Assembly: GCA_045602425.1 (NCBI GenBank)
Contig: JAZSBO010000016.1
Location: 1 to 64,000 of the forward strand
From: RGIG9608 sp045602425
GTDB taxonomy: Bacteria; Bacteroidota; Bacteroidia; Bacteroidales; Paludibacteraceae
Length of the DNA: 64,000 nt
Direction: 5' to 3'
In this document: one piece after another, positions 54,372 to 62,914 of the stretch
Layout of the letters: the number at the start of each line of letters is the position of its first letter
How positions within the stretch are numbered: position 1 is the first letter of the stretch
Notes under the pieces: model-generated
The model's database searches: none
What the model was told of the DNA's origin: nothing
The model's input: the letters and a program-made list of their open reading frames with translations, nothing else
Made by a program: the position numbers and the translations under genes

Positions 54372-55550
54372 TTATTGTTTTTTATGACAGATTAGTATAC
54401 GAGCGTAAGTTTGAATATAAGTCTTTCCGCTTACTTTATAATATGTACTATATTTAGAAACATCTTCTATTTGAATAGCTGGTCCATCATTTAGTTTTGT
54501 AACTTTAGAGAATTTTCCTGATTTGTCAAATTGTATTTGCTCTGAGTAAACTTTACAGGCTCCACCATACCAAGTTTTTGTAATTCCAACAATCTCAAAT
54601 TGTTCGGGACAATATTTATCAAGAAAAGAGATAGGAACTCCCATTACTCCTTCATAGTCACTCGGTATTAATTCTGTGTAGGGAACTTCAATCGCATCGT
54701 AATTATCATAACGATAGTAATCTGTTTGTCCTTTTAACTTCTTATTGAATTTCAGATTATCAGCCATTGTCATGAGTTGTAAAGGTTGGTGTCGGCGACC
54801 ATGATCAATATTTGTAAACCAACAACAATTTCGGAACTTTACTAATCCAGTGTTCACATCATATACGCCATCGGCATAATCAGTCGAAGCACCTCCAATT
54901 ATCCTAAAGAATGCATTACCTGCTGAAAAACCATTTCCTAGCCACATTTGATTATCTTTAACAAGCGGAAAGACTTCCTTGTATGTAATGGAATTCATAC
55001 TACCTATTATCAAAAATTGCTTTTCGCCAGCCATTATCCATGCCAGAAACTCGCGGAAGAGGGAGAAAGGAGGGTTAGTGATGATTATATCTGCTTCATC
55101 ACGCAGGGCGGTGACTTCGGCAGAGCGGAAGTCACCATCGCCTTCAAGGTATTGCCATTGCAGATCGTCGATGTCAATACGACCGTTGGTATTGGTGTCG
55201 TGGTCGAGGGTAAAGATTTTGCCTTTTACGCGCGACTTGTCGGCATTGTACAGGGGATTCTCCGTCTCGAAGAGTGTGGGTTGCCAATCAGTTTTGTAGT
55301 TCTTGCTTTCGATGGCGTATGAGGTAGAAATAAGTTTCTTTAGCCCAAAGAACTCAAAGTTTTGCGCAAAGAACTTGGTGAAGTTTGACCACTCTGGGTC
55401 ATCGCAAGGCAGCAAGATAGTCTTGCCTCGAAAGATATCGGGGTTGTATTCAATATATGCATTTACCTCTTTTTGTATGTCAGCATACTGGGTGTAGAAC
55501 TCATCATTCTTCGCTGCCTTTGCTTGACTGAGATTGCTGTTTTTTGCCAT
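54372..55550 (-). CDS. EcoRI-family adenine-specific DNA methyltransferase
   Basis: 392 residues from ATG at 55550; an in-frame extension to 55670 would run into the palindromic element and lacks family character. Starts MAKNSNLSQAKAAKNDEFYTQ, the hallmark of the EcoRI methylase family, with ILLPCDDPEWSNF, DIIITNPPFSLFREFL (NPPF about 158-161) and FLIIGSMNSITYKEVF. Methylates adenine N6 using S-adenosylmethionine. No EcoRI-type nuclease is adjacent; the DUF262-HNH gene is the only nuclease partner. The recognition site is not predictable with confidence. Confidence 0.85.
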   Translation of the reverse strand: MAKNSNLSQAKAAKNDEFYTQYADIQKEVNAYIEYNPDIFRGKTILLPCDDPEWSNFTKFFAQNFEFFGLKKLISTSYAIESKNYKTDWQPTLFETENPLYNADKSRVKGKIFTLDHDTNTNGRIDIDDLQWQYLEGDGDFRSAEVTALRDEADIIITNPPFSLFREFLAWIMAGEKQFLIIGSMNSITYKEVFPLVKDNQMWLGNGFSAGNAFFRIIGGASTDYADGVYDVNTGLVKFRNCCWFTNIDHGRRHQPLQLMTMADNLKFNKKLKGQTDYYRYDNYDAIEVPYTELIPSDYEGVMGVPISFLDKYCPEQFEIVGITKTWYGGACKVYSEQIQFDKSGKFSKVTKLNDGPAIQIEDVSKYSTYYKVSGKTYIQTYARILICHKKQ

Positions 55551-55602
55551 GATTGATAGTTGTTTAGTAACGCATACTATCAATCCGCAACGCAATAAAA
55601 AA

Positions 55603-55790
55603 GTGTAGTTTCTTATCGCGTTTAGCTTGAGGCGGCCTCGGATGGAAACCTCATTTTCTACACAACTCATAAGAAACTACACCGATGGTAGTTACTATTG
55701 AGTTGTGTAGTGGTCTCCATGAGACAACTATCTATTATAGTCGTGTTTTATTTCCAACAAGTTTCCGAGGCTCTTGGCTAAACGCGAAAT
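55603..55790. other. highly palindromic non-coding element in the defence island
   Basis: The gene-free stretch 55551-55851 contains nested perfect inverted repeats: CGCGTTTAGC / GCTAAACGCG (55617-55626/55777-55786), GTGTAGTTTCTTAT / ATAAGAAACTACAC (55603-55616/55669-55682), CTACACAACTCA / TGAGTTGTGTAG (55658-55669/55699-55710), CCTCGG / CCGAGG (55636-55641/55765-55770), and a small hairpin GTCTC-CAT-GAGAC (55713-55725). The pattern suits a structured RNA or a MITE-like remnant. No coding frame is convincing here. Confidence 0.6.
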
Positions 55791-55851
55791 AATAGTAATG
55801 CTATGTTTAATATGTCATTTTAGTGCAACACTTTGCACAATGTATTTTATT

Positions 55852-57585
55852 CTATTTGTTTTTCAGTTTTGGTGTTTTTGAGTCAGGTTTATAAGTTGGC
55901 TCTCCTATTTTTAGAGTCAACGGCATTGGAAAATCAACACCTATTAACAATGCCTCTCCCTCTCCAAGGATAGGTAGAAAAGATAAACAATTTCTATTTG
56001 CTGCAGACGCTGCTGCTTCTACTGCTTTTTTATCCTGTTCGTTGATTAAACGATGAACAATAAATGTTCCCATTTGACTTAGTGTCCCTAAAGGAATATC
56101 ACGAGGCATCTGTGTCGCAATGCATAAAAATAATCCATACTTACGAGCTTCTTTGGAAATTTGTTCAAACGAGTTCAAGGGTTTAGTAGTAAAATATTCA
56201 TCAGAAATACTTTTATTTAAGAACTGATGAGCTTCATCAATAAACACAATCGTAGGGGCTGTTATGAAATCTTTAGAACGTGCTTTAGTTAGCAAATATT
56301 TACCGATAGCATTTACCAATATCTCTCGTACTTGATAATCAAAACTCACCTCGGAAAAATCTATGCGAAGAAGAGGCTTTGTATTATCTCCTTGTAAATG
56401 TGCTTCTATTACGGTTTTTATATCTTTTTGACTGGTGATGCTATTCTTGAAAGCAAATATATTGTTATATTCTCGCGTATGAATGATATTATTAACACGT
56501 GCGATTAAACTCACACAATTAGCGACATCAGCTTCAACTCGATTGCCCCATATATTAGCATTTACTTGTTGTGTATCCCATATACATTCATTTGTTATTT
56601 GTTGCGCTAAATACTGAATCTCAAAATTACAATAGTTATCTTCTATTTGATCCAAATGATTATAGTAAAATTTTTGGTATGGACGTTTGTCTTTTGATGA
56701 TTTTATTAAATTCCGTTTATCTACATTGCTAGTTGTGGGGTCAACATTATAATATGTTAATAATTCATTATTATGATCTATTTTAATCATTTTTAAAGAA
56801 CGTATAGCTTCCAATAACTTAGGAGCTTGTACTCGTGTAGAGGGGCGTAGTAAATAAAAAATATCATCTATAGTAAGATTACTATAATTAAAAACGAATT
56901 CTCCTGTTCCTAACTTAATGCTTGTTGCAATATCTTCACTAAATGAATTATATTCTCCTGTCGCATCTATAAGAATGCATTTGTTTTTTGTATGTGTTGA
57001 AATTATTTCAAGTAATTTAGCTATAGTCCAACTCTTACCTCCACCAGTAGTGCCGAGGACCGCACAGTGGCGTCCAAATAATGAATTTAGAGATATATTA
57101 CATGGTGCATTATTGGTGGTTAAGAATCCAAGAGATGCAATAGGAGAAACTTCTTTACATGATTTAATACCAAATGAAGAAATATAACTAGCAATTTGTT
57201 CATCAGAACAAGAATATACTTTTGCTCCTAAATTAGGATAATGAGATACGGTCTTAGTTATTATCTCTGGAGAATAGATACTGAAGGCTCCCAATATTTC
57301 AACTTTTGCTATAGGATGGAATTTTGATTCCTCATAATGTATTTCCTTATCAGTAATTTCTAGCCGTTCTCCTTGCGGTAAATTCATTTCGTATAAATGA
57401 CCTAAAAAACCATATTCTAAACCTTCTATTGTTATATAACACCCAACCATACCACCATAAAATATTTGTCCATTCAGATAAAATGAATGTAATAATTTTG
57501 CAGATGGTAACTGGACTTTTATGTACTGAGGATTGACCTCACATACATAGCCTAAAAATTTGTTATGATCAAAGGCTTGATGCAT
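55852..57585 (-). CDS. HerA-family ATPase of a SIR2-HerA defence system
   Basis: 577 residues. N-terminal HerA barrel domain (about 1-120), then a FtsK/HerA-type RecA fold: Walker A AVLGTTGGGKSW (about 172-183), Walker B IVFIDEAHQFL (about 446-456), a catalytic-glutamate site there and the arginine-finger region with CIATQMPRDIPLGTLSQMGTFIVHR. Forms hexamers in characterised homologues. Overlaps the upstream SIR2 gene by 17 bases, the arrangement known from SIR2-HerA (Nezha) anti-phage operons. Confidence 0.88.
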   Translation of the reverse strand: MHQAFDHNKFLGYVCEVNPQYIKVQLPSAKLLHSFYLNGQIFYGGMVGCYITIEGLEYGFLGHLYEMNLPQGERLEITDKEIHYEESKFHPIAKVEILGAFSIYSPEIITKTVSHYPNLGAKVYSCSDEQIASYISSFGIKSCKEVSPIASLGFLTTNNAPCNISLNSLFGRHCAVLGTTGGGKSWTIAKLLEIISTHTKNKCILIDATGEYNSFSEDIATSIKLGTGEFVFNYSNLTIDDIFYLLRPSTRVQAPKLLEAIRSLKMIKIDHNNELLTYYNVDPTTSNVDKRNLIKSSKDKRPYQKFYYNHLDQIEDNYCNFEIQYLAQQITNECIWDTQQVNANIWGNRVEADVANCVSLIARVNNIIHTREYNNIFAFKNSITSQKDIKTVIEAHLQGDNTKPLLRIDFSEVSFDYQVREILVNAIGKYLLTKARSKDFITAPTIVFIDEAHQFLNKSISDEYFTTKPLNSFEQISKEARKYGLFLCIATQMPRDIPLGTLSQMGTFIVHRLINEQDKKAVEAAASAANRNCLSFLPILGEGEALLIGVDFPMPLTLKIGEPTYKPDSKTPKLKNK

Positions 57586-58792
57586 GGGTAGATATATCTA
57601 TGTAATATGAGCGATTTGTAGGATAATGTTCTACAAAATCTTTAAATTTCGAATAAAGAATAGAAACATTATCATAGACCACTTTTAATCTATTCTCACT
57701 ATCAATTGTTACAAAATCGGGTAATAATTCGTTTGTAATACCATTATCAGCGTAACACACTATTAATAAATGGAAATTAGGATTTTGTGTAACAGCTTCT
57801 TTAATTGCATTTTGAATATGCTTATCTTTAAATCCAAAACCTACGACTATCAGTAAAGTTCCTTCTCTGCGAAGTGTTTGTTGGAAATGAGCCATCATTT
57901 CAAAATACGGTTGTTCGTATGAACTTTCATATTTATCGCTAGCAGGATATATTATACAAGGTTTCTCGGCTTTTTCGTTTTGTATTATAGAACCATTAGA
58001 ATCTTTCTCCCAATCTATACTGCCATGAAGTTTATATAATTGAAACACATTCGGTACAAAACTTTCTTCATTTTTCACTCGAGTGTGTTCACGATATACA
58101 ATATCTCTATCAAAGTTGTTCCCAGAAAATTTACGTGGTAGAGTAAAAGAAAAACCATCAATAATCGTTGCACCTATATTTTGTGCAGCTTGCTCAAATA
58201 ATTTATCATAATTAGTTGTGTATAATTGTATACGTGGATCACTCGTTTTACGTGCTAACAATTTTTGCAAAAATAAAGAATGATGGTGATTCTCCGCATC
58301 TAAATGTAATGTACATGCTGATGCTATCTGCTTTTCTATTTTTTCCTTAAGTGATTTTCCATCCTCATCAAATATTGATTTATTAGATATTTTTTCAAAT
58401 AAAATTACAAAAGAAAGAAATGATTCTATATCCTTGTTATTAATGATAGAGGTAAGATGTTCTTGGCTAATAGATGCTTCTGATTGTAATTTTGAAATAA
58501 TTTTATTTATATTATCAGAGCATTCATTCCACAAACCATCACGAGTCTTTCCGGAATGTGTACCATTGTCCATAGATGTCCCTGCTGCAGTTAAAACTGC
58601 AATATTCTTAAAGTGGCTGATATATTTGCTTATTTCAGTAGAGAAAAGTTTATACGCTGCCTTTGATGCTTGAGATATTAAATCTATGCCATCTTGTGTC
58701 TCTTGTAATTCATCCGCAATATAATATTGCCTATTCTTTGTACTATAATATACTGAGGTAGAAGTATTTAAAAACAAATATGTATTATCCAT
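57569..58792 (-). CDS. SIR2-domain NADase of a SIR2-HerA defence system
   Basis: 407 residues. SIR2-like Rossmann domain: TAAGTSMDNG (about 67-76), TTNYDKLFEQAA (conserved Asn, about 191), YKLHGSID (conserved His, about 252-258) and LLIVVGFGFKDKHI. The C-terminal 70 residues are probably helical and interact with HerA. In characterised systems the SIR2 subunit depletes NAD+ upon phage infection; the catalytic Asn and His are kept here. Immediately upstream of and overlapping herA. Confidence 0.87.
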   Translation of the reverse strand: MDNTYLFLNTSTSVYYSTKNRQYYIADELQETQDGIDLISQASKAAYKLFSTEISKYISHFKNIAVLTAAGTSMDNGTHSGKTRDGLWNECSDNINKIISKLQSEASISQEHLTSIINNKDIESFLSFVILFEKISNKSIFDEDGKSLKEKIEKQIASACTLHLDAENHHHSLFLQKLLARKTSDPRIQLYTTNYDKLFEQAAQNIGATIIDGFSFTLPRKFSGNNFDRDIVYREHTRVKNEESFVPNVFQLYKLHGSIDWEKDSNGSIIQNEKAEKPCIIYPASDKYESSYEQPYFEMMAHFQQTLRREGTLLIVVGFGFKDKHIQNAIKEAVTQNPNFHLLIVCYADNGITNELLPDFVTIDSENRLKVVYDNVSILYSKFKDFVEHYPTNRSYYIDISTHASSL

Positions 58793-58879
58793 TTTTCAAA
58801 AAAATTTTCCATGGTTATATTTTACATAGTAACCCTTGTATTTTTTATTATATTCACAACTCTATGAAATATAAGTTAT

Positions 58880-59170
58880 TTATGCCATCGTCAAATGCCT
58901 GCGTTGGAGGGCGGTGAGTACGCTTTCAGAGGCAATGGGGTTTAGACCTCGGAATGTGGTGCGCGCTTTCAAATCTGCAAGCGACATAGAGAGTAGCAAC
59001 TTGGCAATACATTCGTCAGCGAAAGAATTGCTCACAACGTTCACTCCTGTGAAATCAAGTATAACGCAATCTTCTTTCTCTATCAGAGGAAGCAACTTCT
59101 CGCGTATACGCTTACCCAAAGGACGTGTCCCTAAATTTTCTCCGTATTCTATAAAATTGAATGTTACCAT
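58880..59170 (-). CDS. STAS-like (DUF4325) domain protein
   Basis: 96 residues. VILDFTGVNVVSNSFADECIAKLL is the STAS-like DUF4325 core (first and last residues only: DFTGV and SNSFADE). STAS domains often act as anti-anti-sigma-type partners of small GHKL ATPases, and here the upstream gene encodes such an ATPase, overlapping by 7 bases. A partner-switching pair is inferred. Function in this island unknown. Confidence 0.75.
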   Translation of the reverse strand: MVTFNFIEYGENLGTRPLGKRIREKLLPLIEKEDCVILDFTGVNVVSNSFADECIAKLLLSMSLADLKARTTFRGLNPIASESVLTALQRRHLTMA

Positions 59171-59817
59171 AATTCTTCTAATTCGTTGTCATTTAAAAAT
59201 GTTTCATTGTATTGTGCAGCTACGTTGGTGCGATTTGCAACAACTTCGGCTGGGTTAATTTCTTTGTTTGTGCAAAGTTGTAAATAAACAATTGTTCCTT
59301 GCCAAAAGTCGCTTTTTGTTGTGGTTTCAACACCATTTTTCACTTGCAATGTATGATTTCCAGAACGAATCTCGAAATGTAAACCTGCGTCGCGTGCAAG
59401 TAGTGATGTTGAGTATAATCCAAACCCCATACCTTTACCGTCGGTTACAGCATCTTGAATGCACATACGAAGAGCAGATTCCTCGGAGATATTGGTAAAT
59501 TGTTTATTTTCAGATAGTGATGCCTGAACGCCTATTCCGTCGTCAGCCACTAAAAAACTGAGAATGTGATTTGCTGGGTCGTAATGCGTAATGACAGTAC
59601 CTAATTCTTTACCAGAATGGGTGAGTACGTTATCTAAAATCTCATAAAAACAATAACTCATAGCTTGCAATACAGTAGTTTCAATATCAATATATTGCGT
59701 CAAAACACTTACTACTCGTTGGTAAACAGAGTAAATGTTTTTTTCATCAAATACATCGATTGTTACATCGTTGCTTGAAGAATGGAAATATTGTTTTATG
59801 AGTGTCGTTAGATTCAT
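59164..59817 (-). CDS. GHKL (HATPase) protein paired with the STAS-like protein
   Basis: 217 residues. HATPase fold with the N box MSYCFYEILDNVLTHS, the G1 box VADDGIGV and the G2 box GKGMGFGLYSTSLLARDAG. No histidine-kinase dimerisation domain and no membrane segment. Resembles SpoIIAB/RsbW-like ATPases with a longer N terminus. Its overlap with the STAS-like gene implies a two-component switch of unknown output. It closes the defence island on the right. Confidence 0.75.
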   Translation of the reverse strand: MNLTTLIKQYFHSSSNDVTIDVFDEKNIYSVYQRVVSVLTQYIDIETTVLQAMSYCFYEILDNVLTHSGKELGTVITHYDPANHILSFLVADDGIGVQASLSENKQFTNISEESALRMCIQDAVTDGKGMGFGLYSTSLLARDAGLHFEIRSGNHTLQVKNGVETTTKSDFWQGTIVYLQLCTNKEINPAEVVANRTNVAAQYNETFLNDNELEELW

Positions 59818-59957
59818 ATATTGTTTTTTACAATTTTTGCAAAAGTACGTAAATAATTACGAAAGCGAATTTTTGAGATACGCTTTTTTGCTATCCTCTT
59901 GTAAGTAAATAGTGCCTTTTGATAAATTTTGTATTTTTGTGCTATAAAAGGCATTGA

Positions 59958-60707
59958 ATGAAAATAACGATACTACAACGCGATATTGTGTGGGCTGATA
60001 CGAAGCTCAATGTGGCTCGTGCCGATGAGGCTATAGACCGCAATGCGGGTGCTGATCTTTATGTATTGCCCGAAATGTTTTCGACCGGTTTTTGCATTCA
60101 CCCCGAAGGGATTGCCGAGAGCGCCGATAGCGACACTTTGAAATGGATGAAGCAAAAAGCGGCTGCAACTGGTGCTGCAATCGCAGGTAGTGTTGCCGTA
60201 GAGCAAGAGGGTAAATTCTACAATCGATTCTATTTCGTAAAACCAAACGGCGAAGTTGCATTCTATGACAAGAAACACCTCTTTACATACGGTGGCGAAC
60301 ATAAACGATTCACAGCCGGCGACCGTCGTGTGATTGTTGAATGGAAAGGGGTAAGAATTTTGCTTGAAGTGTGTTACGATCTACGTTTTCCTATTTGGTC
60401 GCGCAATAGAGGTGATTACGATATGATTCTCTATGTGGCAAGTTGGCCAATACCTCGTGTGGGTGCATGGAGTGCGTTGTTGGTGGCTCGTGCTATCGAA
60501 AATCAATGCTATGTGGTAGGAGTGAACCGCGTGGGTACAGACCCTACATGTGAATATTGTGGCGGTAGCGTGATTATCGACCCATACGGCAAGACGATTG
60601 CTTCGTGTGCCATGAATGAAGAGTGCGAGGCTTCGGCAGAGGTTGATATGCCTATGTTGGAGGCTTTCCGTGAAAAATTCCCGGCACTCAACGATGCAGA
60701 TATTTAA
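59958..60707 (+). CDS. omega-amidase-like nitrilase
   Basis: 249 residues. Carbon-nitrogen hydrolase with the Glu of LPEMFSTGF (about 36), the Lys of YDKKHLF (about 107) and the nucleophilic Cys of LLEVCYDLRFP (about 139). The YafV-like branch hydrolyses 2-oxoglutaramate and 2-oxosuccinamate. It is 26 bases before iorA, fitting a transamination by-product clean-up role. A TATTTTTG -7 element is at 59932-59939. Confidence 0.85.
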   Translation: MKITILQRDIVWADTKLNVARADEAIDRNAGADLYVLPEMFSTGFCIHPEGIAESADSDTLKWMKQKAAATGAAIAGSVAVEQEGKFYNRFYFVKPNGEVAFYDKKHLFTYGGEHKRFTAGDRRVIVEWKGVRILLEVCYDLRFPIWSRNRGDYDMILYVASWPIPRVGAWSALLVARAIENQCYVVGVNRVGTDPTCEYCGGSVIIDPYGKTIASCAMNEECEASAEVDMPMLEAFREKFPALNDADI

Positions 60708-60733
60708 TAAACAGAAAATAAAAACAATATAAT

Positions 60734-62332
60734 ATGATAGAACGTAAACTTTTATTGGGCGATGAAGCGATAGCATTAGGTGCAGTCCATGCAGGTATCA
60801 GTGGCGTGTATGCCTATCCCGGCACTCCATCGACCGAAATAACCGAATATATCCAAGCTAATGCACCTGAGGTGCGTAGCCGTTGGTGTACTAATGAAAA
60901 AACTGCGATGGAAGCAGCGTTAGGAATGTCGTATGCCGGCAAACGTGCACTCGTGTGTATGAAGCATGTGGGTATGAATGTTGCCGCCGATGCGTTTGTT
61001 AATTCGGGTATCACAGGAGTGAATGGGGGATTAGTAGTGCTTGCTGCCGATGACCCCTCGATGCACTCATCGCAAAATGAGCAAGACTCTCGTTTCTATG
61101 GTAAATTCACAATGATACCCATTCTCGAGCCATCAACGCAACAAGAGGCATACGAGATGATGAAATATGCTTACGAGCTTTCAGAGCAATTGCGTCTCCC
61201 TGTATTGATGCGTGTGGTTACTCGCTTGGCTCACTCGCGTGCCGGTGTTGAGGTGAAAGCTCCAGTGGCTCAAAATGCCTTGAATCCCGATAATGAACGT
61301 ACTCATTGGGTACTATTGCCTGGCAATGCTCGTCGTCAATATGCAGCATTGGTCGAAAAACAATCTCATCTATTGGCAAGTGCCGAAGCATCTCCATATA
61401 ACAAAAAGGTGGCAACCGAAGGCAAAGTGAAATTGGGAGTTGTCGCATGTGGTATCGCATATAACTACGTGATGGAAAACAACCCTCAACAACTTGGGGT
61501 GAAGGTGTTGAAGGTTTCACAATATCCTATCCCCGAAGAGTCAATCAAGGCGTTGGCTACCGAGTGTGATGCTTTGCTTGTTGCCGAAGATGGTCAACCA
61601 TTGGTAGAGGAGCAAGTGAAAGGGTTGCTTGGCGTGGATTATGTGTTGAAAGGACGTTTGACAGGCGACCTTCCCCGCATGGGTGAGTTGACTCCTGATT
61701 GTGTGGGCAAGGCTCTCGGTGTGGAACTTCCACAAGCATTTGCTGCGGCTCAAAACTTGATGCCACGTCCACCTGCATTGTGTCAAGGTTGTGGTCACCG
61801 AGATGTATATGATGCTCTTAATAAAGTGGCTGCCGAATATGCCGATGCTCGCATTTTTGGCGATATTGGTTGTTACACACTTGGAGCGTTGCCTCCATTC
61901 CGTGCAATCGATAGTTGTGTGGATATGGGAGCATCGATTACAATGGCAAAAGGTGCTGCCGATGCCGGTGTGTTCCCTGCAATTGCGGTTATTGGCGACT
62001 CTACATTTACCCATTCGGGCATGACAGGATTACTTGATGCCGTAAATGAAAATGCAAATATCACAATCGTGATTTCTGACAATCTCACTACTGCAATGAC
62101 AGGGGGACAAGACTCAGCAGGAACAAATAAATTTGAAGCAATTTGTCTCGGTCTTGGTGTAGAACCAGAGCATGTGCGTGTGGTGGTTCCACTTCCAAAA
62201 AATATGGAAGAAATCACACGCATTATTCGTGAAGAGATTGAATATAAAGGGGTGTCGGTAATCATTCCACGTCGTGAATGTATCCAAACCTTAAGTCGCA
62301 AACTTCGTAAACAAAAGGCTCAACAACAATGA
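60734..62332 (+). CDS. iorA: indolepyruvate:ferredoxin oxidoreductase alpha subunit
   Basis: 532 residues. Pyrimidine-binding domain with GVYAYPGTPSTEITEY, a middle transketolase-C-like domain, and a TPP-binding domain with CQGCGHRDVYDAL, GDIGCYTLG and IGDSTFTHSGMTGLLDAV. Oxidatively decarboxylates aryl 2-oxo acids to arylacyl-CoA. The C-terminal ferredoxin domain with two CxxCxxCxxxC clusters of the archaeal enzyme is absent; the protein ends after PRRECIQTLSRK. Overlaps iorB by four bases. Confidence 0.92.
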   Translation: MIERKLLLGDEAIALGAVHAGISGVYAYPGTPSTEITEYIQANAPEVRSRWCTNEKTAMEAALGMSYAGKRALVCMKHVGMNVAADAFVNSGITGVNGGLVVLAADDPSMHSSQNEQDSRFYGKFTMIPILEPSTQQEAYEMMKYAYELSEQLRLPVLMRVVTRLAHSRAGVEVKAPVAQNALNPDNERTHWVLLPGNARRQYAALVEKQSHLLASAEASPYNKKVATEGKVKLGVVACGIAYNYVMENNPQQLGVKVLKVSQYPIPEESIKALATECDALLVAEDGQPLVEEQVKGLLGVDYVLKGRLTGDLPRMGELTPDCVGKALGVELPQAFAAAQNLMPRPPALCQGCGHRDVYDALNKVAAEYADARIFGDIGCYTLGALPPFRAIDSCVDMGASITMAKGAADAGVFPAIAVIGDSTFTHSGMTGLLDAVNENANITIVISDNLTTAMTGGQDSAGTNKFEAICLGLGVEPEHVRVVVPLPKNMEEITRIIREEIEYKGVSVIIPRRECIQTLSRKLRKQKAQQQ

Positions 62333-62904
62333 AAAAAGATATAATATTAGCCGGAGTGGGAGGTCAAGGAATTCTCACTATTGCAACAATCATAGGTGAT
62401 GCTGCTGCAGTGGCAGGTTTAAGTTTGAAACAAGCCGAAGTTCATGGTATGAGTCAACGTGGTGGTGATGTGCAATCAAACCTTCGTCTTTCAACCGATG
62501 AGATTTATTCTGATTTGATTAAGGAGGGTGCTGCCGACTTGATTATCTCAATGGAGCCAATGGAAGCATTGCGATATCTAACATATCTGGATAAAGAGAG
62601 TTGGGTGGTAACATCATCACATCCATTCAAAAATATTCCCAATTATCCCGATGAAGAGGCTTTAATGAATGAGCTTAACAGCTTGCCTCATGTGGCAGCA
62701 TTGCCCATTGAAGATGTTGCGAAAGAAAGCAATATGCCCAAAAGTGCCAACGTGATTTTGCTTGGTATGGCGGCTCGATATATTGAAATTCTCACGCCCG
62801 AACAATTACGTGAAAGTATTGCACGAGTGTTTGCGTCAAAAGGTGCAAAAGTGGTAGAAATGAACCAACAAGCATTCGATTTAGGATTGAATGCTGTAAA
62901 ATAA
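62329..62904 (+). CDS. iorB: indolepyruvate oxidoreductase beta subunit
   Basis: 191 residues. Pyruvate:ferredoxin oxidoreductase gamma-type domain with ILAGVGGQGILTIATIIGDAA and EVHGMSQRGGDVQSNLR. Partner of IorA in the same transcript; four-base overlap with iorA. Confidence 0.93.
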   Translation: MKKDIILAGVGGQGILTIATIIGDAAAVAGLSLKQAEVHGMSQRGGDVQSNLRLSTDEIYSDLIKEGAADLIISMEPMEALRYLTYLDKESWVVTSSHPFKNIPNYPDEEALMNELNSLPHVAALPIEDVAKESNMPKSANVILLGMAARYIEILTPEQLRESIARVFASKGAKVVEMNQQAFDLGLNAVK

Positions 62905-62914
62905 GACAACGACA

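Noticed and set aside
55603..55790. Invertible promoter interpretation of the palindromic element
   Set aside because: No TAnnTTTG element is seen inside on either strand and no recombinase gene is adjacent; the repeats are nested, not a single flanking pair.
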